NCBI RefSeq assembly: GCF_014644455.1
Contig: NZ_BMKS01000004.1
Location: forward strand, 1-64,000
Source of the DNA: Caldovatus sediminis
GTDB lineage: Bacteria; Pseudomonadota; Alphaproteobacteria; Acetobacterales; Acetobacteraceae
Direction of reading: 5' to 3'
DNA: 64,000 nt
Shown: positions 41,075 to 49,366 of the stretch, piece after piece
Layout: every line of letters begins with the position of its first letter
How positions within the stretch are numbered: the first letter of the stretch is position 1
Position numbers and translations under genes: made by a program
Notes under the pieces: model-generated
Databases searched by the model: none
The model's input: only the letters and a program-made list of their open reading frames with translations
What the model was told of the DNA's origin: nothing

Positions 41075-42620
41075 GCTGGAGGACCTGCGCCGACGCCAGC
41101 GCCTCGCGCGCGCCATGGGCGGCGCGGACAAGGTGAAGCGCCAGCACGATGCCGGCCGGCTGACGGTGCGCGAGCGGCTCGACCGCCTGGTGGACCCGGG
41201 CAGCTTTCTCGAGATCGGCTCGATCGCCGGCAAGGCGGAGTACGACGCCGAGGGCCGGCTGCAGGCCCTCACTCCCGCCAATTGCGTGATGGGCCGCGCG
41301 CGGATCGACGGCCGCCCCGTCGTCGTCATCGGCGACGACTTCACGGTGCGCGGCGGCTCCGCGGACGCGAACATCAAGGAGAAGCACGTCCTCGCGGAAC
41401 GCATGGCGCAGGAGCTGCGCCAGCCGATCGTCCGCATCATCGAGGGCTCGGGCGGCGGCGGATCGGTCAGGACCATCGAGACGACCGGCCGCGCCAACCT
41501 CCCCGGTGGCCTGACGCCGGGCACGCTGCAGTTCCACTACACGACGGAGAACCTCTGCCACGTGCCCGTCGTCGCGCTCGGCCTCGGTTCCGTCGCGGGC
41601 CTCGGCGCCGCGCGGATGGCGGCGAGCCACTACTCGGTGATGACCAAGGGCACCTCCGCCATGTTCGTTGCCGGCCCGCCGGTGGTCGCGCGCACGGGCC
41701 AGAACCTGAGCAAGGAGGAGCTGGGCGGCTGGGAGATCCAGACCCGCAGCGGCGCGGTGGACCACGCGGTGGACACCGAGGAGGAGGCCTTCGCCTGCGC
41801 GCGGCGCTTCCTCTCCTACCTTCCCTCCTCAGTGCACCAGGTCGCGCCGCGCGTCCCGTCGGGGGACGACCCGGGCCGGCGCGAGGAGTCGCTCTTCTCC
41901 GCCGTCCCGCGCGAGGCGCGCAAGGTCTACAAGATGCGCCCGATCGTCGAAGCGATCGTGGACCGCGGCTCCTTCTTCGAGATGGGGCGGATGTTCGGCC
42001 GCTCCATCATCACCGGCCTCGCGCGCATGGACGGGCTGCCGGTCGCGGTGATGGCGAGCGACCCGTACTTCTACGGCGGCGCCTGGACCAGCGAGACCTG
42101 CCAGAAGGTCGTCCGCTTCGTGGACCTCGCCGAGACCTTCCACCTGCCGGTCATCTACCTGGTGGACTGCCCGGGCTTCCACATCGGGCTGGAGGCCGAG
42201 CGCGCCGCGACCATCCGCCACGGCGTGCGCGCCATGGCGGCGGTCAACCAGTCCACCGTGCCGTGGTGCTCGATCATCGTGCGGAACTCCTTCGGCGTGG
42301 CCGGCGCGATCCACCAGCCCGCCGGCCGCTTCGCCTTCCGCTACGCCTGGCTCTCGGCCCGCTGGGGATCGCTGCCCTTCGAAGGCGGGATCGAGGCCGC
42401 CTACCGCGCGGAGATCGAGGCCGCGCCCGACCCGGCGGCGAAGCTCGCCGAGATCGAGGCGCGCCTGACCGCCCTGCGCGCCCCGGTCCGCACCGCCGAG
42501 ACCTTCTGGGTCGAGGAGATCATCGATCCGCGCGACACCCGGCCGCTGCTGTGCGAGTTCGCCCGCCAGGCTGAGCCGCTGCGCCAGCCGGGGCCGCGCG
42601 CCTTCGGCATGCGGCCGTGA
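41058..42620 (+). CDS. Acyl-CoA carboxylase carboxyltransferase subunit (copy 2)
   Basis: A 520-residue second carboxyltransferase, clearly diverged from copy 1. Landmarks are HDAGRLTVRERLDRLVDPGS, IIEGSGGGGSVRTIETTGRA, MVTKGTSAMFVAGPPVVA-like (here VMTKGTSAMFVAGPPVV) and, in the C half, YLVDCPGFHIGLEAE. It starts with GTG 41058 behind GGAGGAG, inside the end of the acyl-CoA synthetase gene, so the two are translationally coupled. It probably carboxylates the CoA ester made by that ligase, with the biotin carrier and carboxylase shared across the region. Convergent with birA. Confidence 0.93.
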   Translation: MNWTPELEDLRRRQRLARAMGGADKVKRQHDAGRLTVRERLDRLVDPGSFLEIGSIAGKAEYDAEGRLQALTPANCVMGRARIDGRPVVVIGDDFTVRGGSADANIKEKHVLAERMAQELRQPIVRIIEGSGGGGSVRTIETTGRANLPGGLTPGTLQFHYTTENLCHVPVVALGLGSVAGLGAARMAASHYSVMTKGTSAMFVAGPPVVARTGQNLSKEELGGWEIQTRSGAVDHAVDTEEEAFACARRFLSYLPSSVHQVAPRVPSGDDPGRREESLFSAVPREARKVYKMRPIVEAIVDRGSFFEMGRMFGRSIITGLARMDGLPVAVMASDPYFYGGAWTSETCQKVVRFVDLAETFHLPVIYLVDCPGFHIGLEAERAATIRHGVRAMAAVNQSTVPWCSIIVRNSFGVAGAIHQPAGRFAFRYAWLSARWGSLPFEGGIEAAYRAEIEAAPDPAAKLAEIEARLTALRAPVRTAETFWVEEIIDPRDTRPLLCEFARQAEPLRQPGPRAFGMRP

Positions 42621-42638
42621 GCCGGCGCGCGGGATGGC

Positions 42639-43430
42639 TCATCGGCCGGCCGGCGCGGCGGGCGGGGCCGCGTCCTCCGCCTCGCGCGGCGCGAAGGCGA
42701 CCTCGCCGGCCGTGACGCGGCGCGGCCCGGCGGCGGTCTCGACGATCAGCGCGCCGTCCTCGTCCAGCGCGGTCAGGCGGCCTTCCAGCCAGCCTTCGCC
42801 GGTGCGCACGCGGACGGGGTGGCCGAGCCCGCGCACCCGGCCCATCCAGGCCGCCCGCGCGGGCGCGAAGCCCTCGGCGTCCCAGCGCGCGAGCCAGCGC
42901 GCGAGCGCCGGCAGCAGGGCGCCGAGCATCCCCTCGGGCGTCACCTCCGCGGCACCGTTCGCCGCCAGGCTCGTTGCCGGGTATGGCGTGCCCGCCGGCG
43001 CCTCGCGGAGGTTGATGCCGATGCCGAGGATGACCGCGGGGGGTGCGCCTGCGGCGACCACCGCCTCGGGCAGGATGCCGGCGACCTTGCGGCCCTCCAG
43101 CAGCACGTCGTTGGGCCATTTCAGCTCCGCCCGGCGTGCCGCGAGCACGCCATCCAGCGCGTCCGCGACGCCCAGCGCCGCGAGGAAGCCGAGTTCGGCC
43201 AGCCTCGCCGCCGGGACGCACGGCCGGAGGATGAGCGAGACGTACAGATTGCCGGGCGGGCTGAACCAGGCCCGCCCCTGCCGGCCGCGGCCGGCCGACT
43301 GCGACCGCGCCCAGACGACGGTGCCGTGCGGCGCGCCCGCGGCGGCGAGCGCGCGCGCCGTGTCGTTGGTCGAGGCGAGCCGGCCGTACCGGCGGATGGT
43401 AAAGGGATGCGACGCCTCGGCCGGGATCAT
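42639..43430 (-). CDS. birA: Biotin--[acetyl-CoA-carboxylase] ligase BirA (monofunctional)
   Basis: A 263-residue class I biotin protein ligase. Motifs are GRLASTNDTARALAAAG, the biotinyl-AMP loop SAGRGRQGRAWFSPPGNLYV, ELKWPNDVLLEGRKVAGILP and GIGINLREAP, followed by a C-terminal SH3-like domain (VRVRTGEGWLEGRLTALDED). The N-terminal DNA-binding helix-turn-helix of E. coli BirA is missing, so it is not a repressor. In this locus it would load the small biotin carrier encoded at 36946-37167. In many relatives birA sits in the nuo region, so its placement among carboxylase genes is informative. Confidence 0.93.
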   Translation of the reverse strand: MIPAEASHPFTIRRYGRLASTNDTARALAAAGAPHGTVVWARSQSAGRGRQGRAWFSPPGNLYVSLILRPCVPAARLAELGFLAALGVADALDGVLAARRAELKWPNDVLLEGRKVAGILPEAVVAAGAPPAVILGIGINLREAPAGTPYPATSLAANGAAEVTPEGMLGALLPALARWLARWDAEGFAPARAAWMGRVRGLGHPVRVRTGEGWLEGRLTALDEDGALIVETAAGPRRVTAGEVAFAPREAEDAAPPAAPAGR

Positions 43431-43576
43431 TCCCCGCGGTGGTCTCCTGGTGGCAGGCTCCCCGCGTCTCCGGGCGCGGTGCCCCCCATGCTTGCCGCGC
43501 GCCTCCGGGACAGGCAACGGCCGGCCGGTCGGCGGCGGTCCCGGCCCCGTACCGAACCCGCATGCGAGGAGCGACG

Positions 43577-44968
43577 ATGCCCGCTGACACGATGACGGAC
43601 ACGCCGCCGCCCGCGCGCGCGGCGCCCTTCCGCACCGTGCTCGTCGCCAACCGGGGCGCCGTCGCCGCCCGCATCATCCGGGCCGTCCGCGCCCTGGGGT
43701 GCAGGGCGGTCGCGGTCCATTCGGACGCCGATGCCGGGGCGCCCTACCTCGAGGAGGCGGACGAGGCCCTGCGCATCGGCCCCGCCCCGGCGCGCGAGAG
43801 CTACCTCAACCAGGACGCCCTGCTCGACGCGGCGGCGAAGGCCGGGGCGGACGCCCTGCATCCGGGCTACGGCTTCCTCTCGGAGAACGCGGCCTTCGCG
43901 GCCCGGACCGCGGCGATGGGCATCACCTTCATCGGCCCCTCGCCGCACCACATCGCCGCGATGGGCGAGAAGACCCGCGCGCGCGCGATCATGGCCGGGA
44001 ACGGCTTCCCGGTCGCCGCGGGCTCCGGGCTGCTGCCCGCGGACCCGGGGGAGGTCCTCGCCGCCGCGCGCGGGATCGGCTTCCCGGTGATGGTCAAGCC
44101 GGCTGGCGGCGGCGGCGGGATCGGCATGGCCATCGCGCGCGACGAGGCCTCCCTGCTCCGCGCGGTCGCGCGCGCCCGCGCCGCGGCGGAACGAAGCTTC
44201 GCCGATGGCGGCGTCTACCTGGAGCGCTTCCTGGAGCGGGCGCGGCACGTCGAGATCCAGCTCCTCGGCGACCGGCACGGCCAGGTGCGCCACCTGTTCG
44301 AGCGCGACTGCTCGGTCCAGCGCCGCCACCAGAAGGTGATCGAGGAGGCCCCGGCGCCCAACCTCCCGCGCGACCGCGCCCTCGGGATCGCGCAGCGCGC
44401 GGCCGCGGCGCTGCAGCGGCTCGGCTACGACAACATCGGCACGGTCGAGATGCTCATGGCCGAGGACGGCACCTTCGGCTTCCTCGAGGTCAACACGCGG
44501 CTTCAGGTGGAGCACGCGGTGACGGAGATGGTCACCGGCGTCGACCTGGTCGCCGCGCAGATCCGCACCGCGGCGGGAGAGCCGCTCGGGCGCGTGCTGC
44601 CGTCCCGCGTGGCGGTGGAGGGGCACGCGGTGGAAGCCCGCATCTATGCCGAGGATCCCCGCCGCTTCCTCCCCTCCCCGGGGCGGCTGGTCCGCTTCCG
44701 GCTGCCCGAGGGCGACGGCGCCTGGCGGATCGAGACCGGCTACCGGGAGGGCATGGAGGTGACCCCCTTCTACGATCCGCTTCTCGCCAAGGCGGTGGTG
44801 CGGGGCCGATCGCGCGAGGAGGCGATCCGCGGCCTCCGCGAGCTGCTCGCCGGCATGGAGATCGAGGGACCGGAGACGAACATCCCCTTCCTCCTCGCGG
44901 CGCTCGACGACCCGCGCTTTCGCGCCGGGGAGGTGCACACGGGGCTTGCCGCGGGAATCACGGTCTGA
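43577..44968 (+). CDS. accC: Biotin carboxylase subunit (AccC-like)
   Basis: A 463-residue ATP-grasp biotin carboxylase. Key parts are TVLVANRGAVAARIIRAVRA, DALHPGYGFLSENAAFA, MVKPAGGGGGIGMAIA (ATP loop), the EEAPAPNLPRDRA segment and the catalytic GFLEVNTRLQVEHAVTEMVT. Length is right for a subunit without a fused biotinyl domain. It should carboxylate biotin on the separate carrier. The ATG at 43577 follows AGGAG; upstream in-frame codons add six or more residues without homology. It is divergent from birA and convergent with the ModE-like gene. The housekeeping accC may be elsewhere, so whether this copy serves fatty-acid synthesis is open. Confidence 0.93.
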   Translation: MPADTMTDTPPPARAAPFRTVLVANRGAVAARIIRAVRALGCRAVAVHSDADAGAPYLEEADEALRIGPAPARESYLNQDALLDAAAKAGADALHPGYGFLSENAAFAARTAAMGITFIGPSPHHIAAMGEKTRARAIMAGNGFPVAAGSGLLPADPGEVLAAARGIGFPVMVKPAGGGGGIGMAIARDEASLLRAVARARAAAERSFADGGVYLERFLERARHVEIQLLGDRHGQVRHLFERDCSVQRRHQKVIEEAPAPNLPRDRALGIAQRAAAALQRLGYDNIGTVEMLMAEDGTFGFLEVNTRLQVEHAVTEMVTGVDLVAAQIRTAAGEPLGRVLPSRVAVEGHAVEARIYAEDPRRFLPSPGRLVRFRLPEGDGAWRIETGYREGMEVTPFYDPLLAKAVVRGRSREEAIRGLRELLAGMEIEGPETNIPFLLAALDDPRFRAGEVHTGLAAGITV

Positions 44969-44989
44969 CCGGCTGCCGGCGCCGCGCGG

Positions 44990-45376
44990 TCAGCCGCCGC
45001 GTCGCGCCAGCATGGTGCGCAGCCGGTCCAGGCGCTCGGCGACCGCCGCCTCGGCCAGCGACTCGGCCTCGCGATAGGTGCGCAGCACCTGTTCGCCGAG
45101 CGGCGTCAGGCGCGCGCCGCCGCCGCCGGTCCCTCCCATGGCGGTCGCCACCAGCGGCTCGCGGAAGTCGGCGTTCAGCGCCGCCACCAGATCGTGCGCG
45201 CGCTGGTAGGACATCCGCATCCGCCGCCCCGCGCCGGCGATGGAGCCCTCCTCGCGGATGCCTTCGAGGAGGTCCGCCTTGCCCGGCCCGAATTCCACCC
45301 GCTCGTCCAGCGTCAGCCGGAGGGTCAGCGTGCGCCGGACCGTGCCGCCATCGCCGCGGCGTCGCCTGCCTGCCAT
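44990..45376 (-). CDS. ModE-like winged-helix regulator lacking the molybdate-binding domain
   Basis: A 128-residue protein matching only the N-terminal DNA-binding domain of ModE: LTLRLTLDERVEFGPGKADL, LLEGIREEGSIAGAGRRMRM with SYQRAHDLVAALN, and GGTGGGGARLTPLGEQVLRTY. The C-terminal di-MOP/TOBE domains that bind molybdate in E. coli ModE are absent. The ATG at 45376 (MAGRRRRGDGGTV) is preferred over a TTG at 45412 with no clear ribosome-binding site. It is divergent from modA, with a ModE-type operator between them, so it very probably regulates the mod operon. How it senses molybdate alone is unclear. Confidence 0.85.
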   Translation of the reverse strand: MAGRRRRGDGGTVRRTLTLRLTLDERVEFGPGKADLLEGIREEGSIAGAGRRMRMSYQRAHDLVAALNADFREPLVATAMGGTGGGGARLTPLGEQVLRTYREAESLAEAAVAERLDRLRTMLARRGG

Positions 45377-45455
45377 GCGACGAAAGGAACCACGCTTCCG
45401 GGATCGCGCCAATCGCCCACGCTGCCGCCTGCGCCTTGCGCTGTCAGCGCCTGAT

Positions 45456-45479
45456 CGCTATCCATGAACGAAGATAGCG
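45456..45479 (+). promoter_or_regulatory. ModE-type operator in front of modA
   Basis: CGCTAT and ATAGCG are perfect inverted 6-mers (7-mers as TCGCTAT/ATAGCGA) spaced 12 bases apart. Overall length and arm spacing equal the E. coli modA operator (CGTTAT-N12-ATAACG). It lies 12 bp before the modA start, where binding would block transcription or translation, and about 80 bp before the divergent modE-like start. Repression at high molybdate is expected from the family. Confidence 0.85.
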
Positions 45480-45491
45480 AAGGGACCGCGC

Positions 45492-46331
45492 ATGCTCCGA
45501 CCTGTCCTTCCCGACCCGTCGCGGCGCACGGTGCTGCGCCTCGCCGCCCTGCCCCTCGTGCCGGTCCTCGCGGCCGCGGCGCCCGGTCAGGATACCGGCC
45601 AGGCTTCCGGCGGCGTTCCCGCGGCCGCGCCCCCGCTGGTCGCCGCCGCCGCCGACCTGCAGTTCGCTCTGGCCGAGGTCGCGGCCCGGTTCCGCGAGGC
45701 GACAGGCCAGGCGGTGCGCCTCTCCTTCGGCTCCTCGGGCAACATCGCGCGCCAGATCGAGCAGGGCAGTCCGGTCGAGCTGTTCCTCTCGGCCGACGAG
45801 GCCTTCGTCCTCCGCCTCGCCGAGGGGGGATACACGAGGGACCAGGGCGCGCTCTACGCCATCGGTCGCATCGCCCTGTTCACGCCGCCCGGCTCGCCGA
45901 TCCGCGCCGCCGGCGGCATGGACGCCATCCGCGAGGCGCTCGACGCCGGCCGCATCACCCGCTTCGCCATCGCCAATCCCGAGCACGCGCCCTATGGCCG
46001 CGCCGCCGAACAGGCGCTGCGCGCCACCGGCCTCTGGGAGCGTATCCGCCCGCATCTCGCCTTCGGCGAGAACGTCGCGCAGGCCGCGCAATTCGCGCTC
46101 GCGGGCGGCAGCCAGGGAGGCATCATCGCCTATTCGCTCGCCCTCGCGCCCGCCATGCGCGAGCGGGGCGACCATGCTCTGCTGCCCGACAGCCTGCATG
46201 AGCCGCTCCGCCAGCGCATGGCGCTGACGCGCCGCGCCGGACCGGCCGCCGAGCGCTTCTACGCCTACCTGCAGGGTCCGGAGGCGCGTGCGGTGATGGT
46301 GCGCTACGGCTTCCTGCTGCCGGACGAATGA
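45492..46331 (+). CDS. modA: Molybdate ABC transporter substrate-binding protein ModA
   Basis: A 279-residue periplasmic molybdate-binding protein. A signal peptide with a twin-arginine-like start (DPSRRTVLRLAALPLVPVLA) precedes the mature domain. ModA features are VAAAADLQFALAEVAARF, SFGSSGNIARQIEQGSPVEL, ADEAFVLRLAEGG and IANPEHAPYGRAAEQAL. It feeds ModBC, which supply molybdenum for NarG and other molybdoenzymes. The start follows a GAAGGGA site just 3' of the ModE operator. It overlaps modB by 4 bases. Confidence 0.95.
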   Translation: MLRPVLPDPSRRTVLRLAALPLVPVLAAAAPGQDTGQASGGVPAAAPPLVAAAADLQFALAEVAARFREATGQAVRLSFGSSGNIARQIEQGSPVELFLSADEAFVLRLAEGGYTRDQGALYAIGRIALFTPPGSPIRAAGGMDAIREALDAGRITRFAIANPEHAPYGRAAEQALRATGLWERIRPHLAFGENVAQAAQFALAGGSQGGIIAYSLALAPAMRERGDHALLPDSLHEPLRQRMALTRRAGPAAERFYAYLQGPEARAVMVRYGFLLPDE

Positions 46332-47017
46332 GCGCCGCGCCCATGGACTGGACGGCCTTCCGCCTCTCGGTGGCGCTCGGCGCGTGGACCCTGCTGCTGC
46401 TGCTCCCCCTCGCGCTCTGGCTCGGCCGGAGGCTCGCCTATCGGCCCTTTCCCGGGCGCGGCTTCGTCGAGGCCGTGGTGGCGCTGCCGCTGGTGCTGCC
46501 GCCCACCGTGCTCGGCTTCTACCTGCTCGTCGCCTTCGGCGGCCTCTCGCCGCTCGGCCGGGCCTGGCAGGCGGTGTTCGGGCATGGCCTCGCCTTCTCC
46601 TTCGAGGGACTGCTGTTCGCCTCGGTGCTGGTCAACCTCCCCTTCGCGGTCCAGCCGGTGCGCAACGCCTTTGCCGCCATCCCCCCGCAGCTCCGCGATG
46701 CCGGGGCGGTCTCGGGCATGACCCCCGCGCGCGTGCTGCTCCGCGTCGAGCTGCCGCTCGCCTGGCCGGGCATCGCCACCGCCGCGGTGCTGACCTTCGC
46801 CCACACCCTCGGCGAGTTCGGCGTGGTGCTGATGGTCGGCGGGGCGATCCCCGGCGAGACGCAGACCATCGCGATCGCCATCTACGACCGCGTGCAGGCT
46901 TTCGACGAGCGCGGCGCCGCGGTCATGTCCGCCGTCCTCCTCGCCGTCTCGGTCGTCGCGCTCGGCCTGACCAACACGCTCTCGGGCCGCGTCGGGCGGC
47001 GCACGCGGGATGCCTGA
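46328..47017 (+). CDS. modB: Molybdate ABC transporter permease ModB
   Basis: A 229-residue permease with five or six helices. ModB motifs are VVALPLVLPPTVLGFYLLVA and SVLVNLPFAVQPVRNAFAAI, with the EAA loop in DAGAVSGMTPARVLLRVELP and the GEFGVVLMVGGAIPGETQTI signature. It begins in an ATGA overlap with modA and overlaps modC by 8 bases. Inner-membrane channel for molybdate. Confidence 0.96.
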   Translation: MSAAPMDWTAFRLSVALGAWTLLLLLPLALWLGRRLAYRPFPGRGFVEAVVALPLVLPPTVLGFYLLVAFGGLSPLGRAWQAVFGHGLAFSFEGLLFASVLVNLPFAVQPVRNAFAAIPPQLRDAGAVSGMTPARVLLRVELPLAWPGIATAAVLTFAHTLGEFGVVLMVGGAIPGETQTIAIAIYDRVQAFDERGAAVMSAVLLAVSVVALGLTNTLSGRVGRRTRDA

Positions 47018-48167
47018 GGCACCGGCGGCCGAAGGTGCCGCGGCGGCGGCGCAGGGCCGCGGCCTCGAGGTCCGGCTCGAGGCCGCCGCGCCGATCCCGC
47101 TCGACATCGCCTTCGGCTGCGCGCCCGGGGAGACGCTGGCGCTGGTCGGGCCCTCGGGCGCCGGCAAGTCCACGGCGCTGCGCTGCGTCGCCGGCCTGCA
47201 TCGGCCGTCGCGGGGGAGCGTGCGCTGCGGCGGCGCGACCTGGCTCGACACCGCCGCGCGCCTCGACCTGCCGCCGCACCGCCGCGCCGTCGGCATGGTG
47301 TTCCAGGACTACGCGCTGTTCCCGCACATGACCGCGCTCGGCAATGTCGCCGCCGCCATGGGCCACCGGGCGCCGGCGGAGCGCGCGGCGCGGGCGCGGG
47401 AACTGCTGGCCCGGGTGCACCTCGCCGGGCTCGAGGAGCGGCGCCCGGCCGAACTGTCGGGCGGGCAGCAGCAGCGCGTCGCGGTCGCCCGGGCGCTGGC
47501 GCGCGACCCCGCCGTGCTGCTGCTCGACGAGCCCTTCTCCGCCGTGGACCGCGCGACGCGCCGCCGGCTGCAGGGGGAGCTCGCGGCGCTGCGCCGCAGC
47601 CTGTCGATCCCGATCCTGCTCGTCACGCACGACCTGGACGAGGCGGTGGCGCTCGCCGACCGGATGTGCCTGATGCACCGCGGGCGCGGGCTGCAGACGG
47701 CGCCGCCGGCGGAGATGCTCGCCCGGCCCGCGAGCGCCGAGGTCGCGCGCCTCCTCGACCTGCGCAACCTGTTCCGCGGCGTCGTCGAGCGCCACGACCC
47801 CGACTCCGGCATCACCTTCCTGCGCTGGGGCGGCCGCGTCCTGGAGGCGGCACACGCGCCCGGCTTCGCCCCCGGCGGGACGGTGGACTGGCTGGTCCCC
47901 GGCTCGGCCGTCTTGCTGCACCGGCGCGGCCGGCCGTCCTTCGGCGAGCGCGAGAACCCGGTCGCCGGTCGCGTGCTCGACCTGCTGGCACTGGGCGAGG
48001 AGGCGCAGGTCACGCTTGACATCGGCGATCCTGGGGGCGGCACGCTCGCCTTCTCCCTGCCCCTGCACGCGGCGCGGCGCAACGGCCTGGCGCCGGGCGA
48101 GGACTGCACCGTCTCGCTGCTGCGGGAGGGGATCCACCTCATGCCGCCGCGAGGCCCCGTGCCATGA
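47010..48167 (+). CDS. modC: Molybdate ABC transporter ATP-binding protein ModC
   Basis: A 385-residue ATPase. Walker [10 protein letters not shown], signature [15 protein letters not shown], Walker [13 protein letters not shown] and switch [16 protein letters not shown]. The C-terminal ~130 residues form the regulatory TOBE/MOP-like region ([20 protein letters not shown]). Because the local ModE lacks a molybdate domain, this ModC domain is the only oxyanion-sensing module visible in the locus, though its role there is unproven. It starts inside modB and overlaps the next gene by 4 bases. Confidence 0.95.
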   Translation: MPEAPAAEGAAAAAQGRGLEVRLEAAAPIPLDIAFGCAPGETLALVGPSGAGKSTALRCVAGLHRPSRGSVRCGGATWLDTAARLDLPPHRRAVGMVFQDYALFPHMTALGNVAAAMGHRAPAERAARARELLARVHLAGLEERRPAELSGGQQQRVAVARALARDPAVLLLDEPFSAVDRATRRRLQGELAALRRSLSIPILLVTHDLDEAVALADRMCLMHRGRGLQTAPPAEMLARPASAEVARLLDLRNLFRGVVERHDPDSGITFLRWGGRVLEAAHAPGFAPGGTVDWLVPGSAVLLHRRGRPSFGERENPVAGRVLDLLALGEEAQVTLDIGDPGGGTLAFSLPLHAARRNGLAPGEDCTVSLLREGIHLMPPRGPVP

Positions 48168-48493
48168 CCAGCGCCCTCATCTTCGTCGCCGCGGCGCTCG
48201 CCGAGATCGCCGGATGCTTCGCCCTGTTCGGCGTCCTCCGCCTCGGCGCCTCGCCCTGGTGGCTGCTGCCGGGCGCGGCCGCGCTCGGGCTCTTCGCTTG
48301 GCTGCTCACCCTTCCCGACCTCTTCGCCGCCGGCCGCGCCTATGCCGCCTATGGCGGCGTCTACGTCGCCGCCTCGCTGGCCTGGCTGTGGGCGGTCGAG
48401 GGCGTGCGGCCCTCGGGCTGGGACGCGGCAGGCGTGACGGTCTGCCTGCTCGGCACCGCGATCATCCTGGCCGGTGCCCGGCATGCGGGCTGA
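48164..48493 (+). CDS. YnfA family small membrane protein
   Basis: A 109-residue four-helix protein starting [20 protein letters not shown], with [20 protein letters not shown] and [16 protein letters not shown], all typical of YnfA (UPF0060), an SMR-like family of uncertain function. ATGA overlap with modC and an 11-base overlap with the next gene place it in the mod transcript. No reason for its link to molybdate is known to me. Confidence 0.93.
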   Translation: MTSALIFVAAALAEIAGCFALFGVLRLGASPWWLLPGAAALGLFAWLLTLPDLFAAGRAYAAYGGVYVAASLAWLWAVEGVRPSGWDAAGVTVCLLGTAIILAGARHAG

Positions 48494-49328
48494 CGGCCCG
48501 GCCGCGGCACTCGCCTGGGGCGCCGCCATCGGCACCCTCGGCGGGCTGATCGGCCTCGGCGGGGCCGAGTTCCGCCTGCCGGTGCTGCTCGGCCTGTTCG
48601 CGCTGGCCGCCCACCACGCCGTGCGGCTGAACCTCTTGGTCAGCCTCGTGACGCTCGCCGCCTCCGCCGCCGCGCGGTTCGGGGTCGCGGAGTTCCCGGG
48701 CCTCGCCGCGCACTGGCCCGAGATCGCGGCGCTGACCGTCTCGGCGGTCGCGGCGGCGTGGTTCGGCGCCGGCCTGCTCGGGCGCCTGGACGCCCGCCGG
48801 CTCAAGCGGATCATCGCCGCGCTGCTCGCCGGGATCGGCCTGCTGTTGCTGGCCGAGGCGGCGGCGGGCGATTCGCTGCATCTCGGGGCGGAGCCGGGCG
48901 GCTGGTGGCGCGCGCCGGCGGGCGCGGCGGCCGGGGTGGCGATCGGTCTCGTCTCCTCGCTGCTCGGGGTCGCGGGCGGCGAACTGATCATCCCGACCCT
49001 GCTCTTCGGCTTCGGACTCGACATCCGCACCGCCGGCACCGCGAGCCTGATCATCAGCCTGCCCGCGGTCGCCGTGGGCGTGCTCCGCCACGCGCGGGCG
49101 GGGGGCTACGGCGACCGGGGCGCCCTGCTCGGCATCGGCCTCCCGATGGCCGCGGGATCGGTCCTCGGCGCCGCCGCAGGCGCGGCGCTGCTGGGCTTCC
49201 TGCCGGTCGGCGCGCTGAAGCTGCTCCTCGGCGTCATCCTGCTGGTCTCCGCGGGCAAGCTGTGGCGCAAGGGCGCGGCGGCTGGGGCGGCGCCGCTCGC
49301 GCGCGGTCCCCGGCCGCCGCGCCGCTGA
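48483..49328 (+). CDS. TauE/SafE family sulfite/anion exporter
   Basis: A 281-residue membrane protein with about eight helices and the two TauE/SafE repeats: [20 protein letters not shown] in the first half and [20 protein letters not shown] in the second. These proteins move sulfite, sulfoacetate or related anions. Starts at GTG 48474 or ATG 48483 are possible; both overlap ynfA, and I took the ATG. Last gene of the modABC-ynfA run. An oxyanion link (sulfate competes with molybdate at transporters) is possible but speculative. Confidence 0.88.
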   Translation: MRADGPAAALAWGAAIGTLGGLIGLGGAEFRLPVLLGLFALAAHHAVRLNLLVSLVTLAASAAARFGVAEFPGLAAHWPEIAALTVSAVAAAWFGAGLLGRLDARRLKRIIAALLAGIGLLLLAEAAAGDSLHLGAEPGGWWRAPAGAAAGVAIGLVSSLLGVAGGELIIPTLLFGFGLDIRTAGTASLIISLPAVAVGVLRHARAGGYGDRGALLGIGLPMAAGSVLGAAAGAALLGFLPVGALKLLLGVILLVSAGKLWRKGAAAGAAPLARGPRPPRR

Positions 49329-49366
49329 TGCGCCGTGGTGCCGCGCACGGCCGCCGCCGCGCGGCC

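Noticed and set aside
36946-45000. Idea that the region is a standard fatty-acid acetyl-CoA carboxylase operon
   Set aside because: The transferases are single-polypeptide PCC/MCC-type proteins, not split AccA/AccD, and the carrier is only 73 residues, so this is not the usual AccABCD set.
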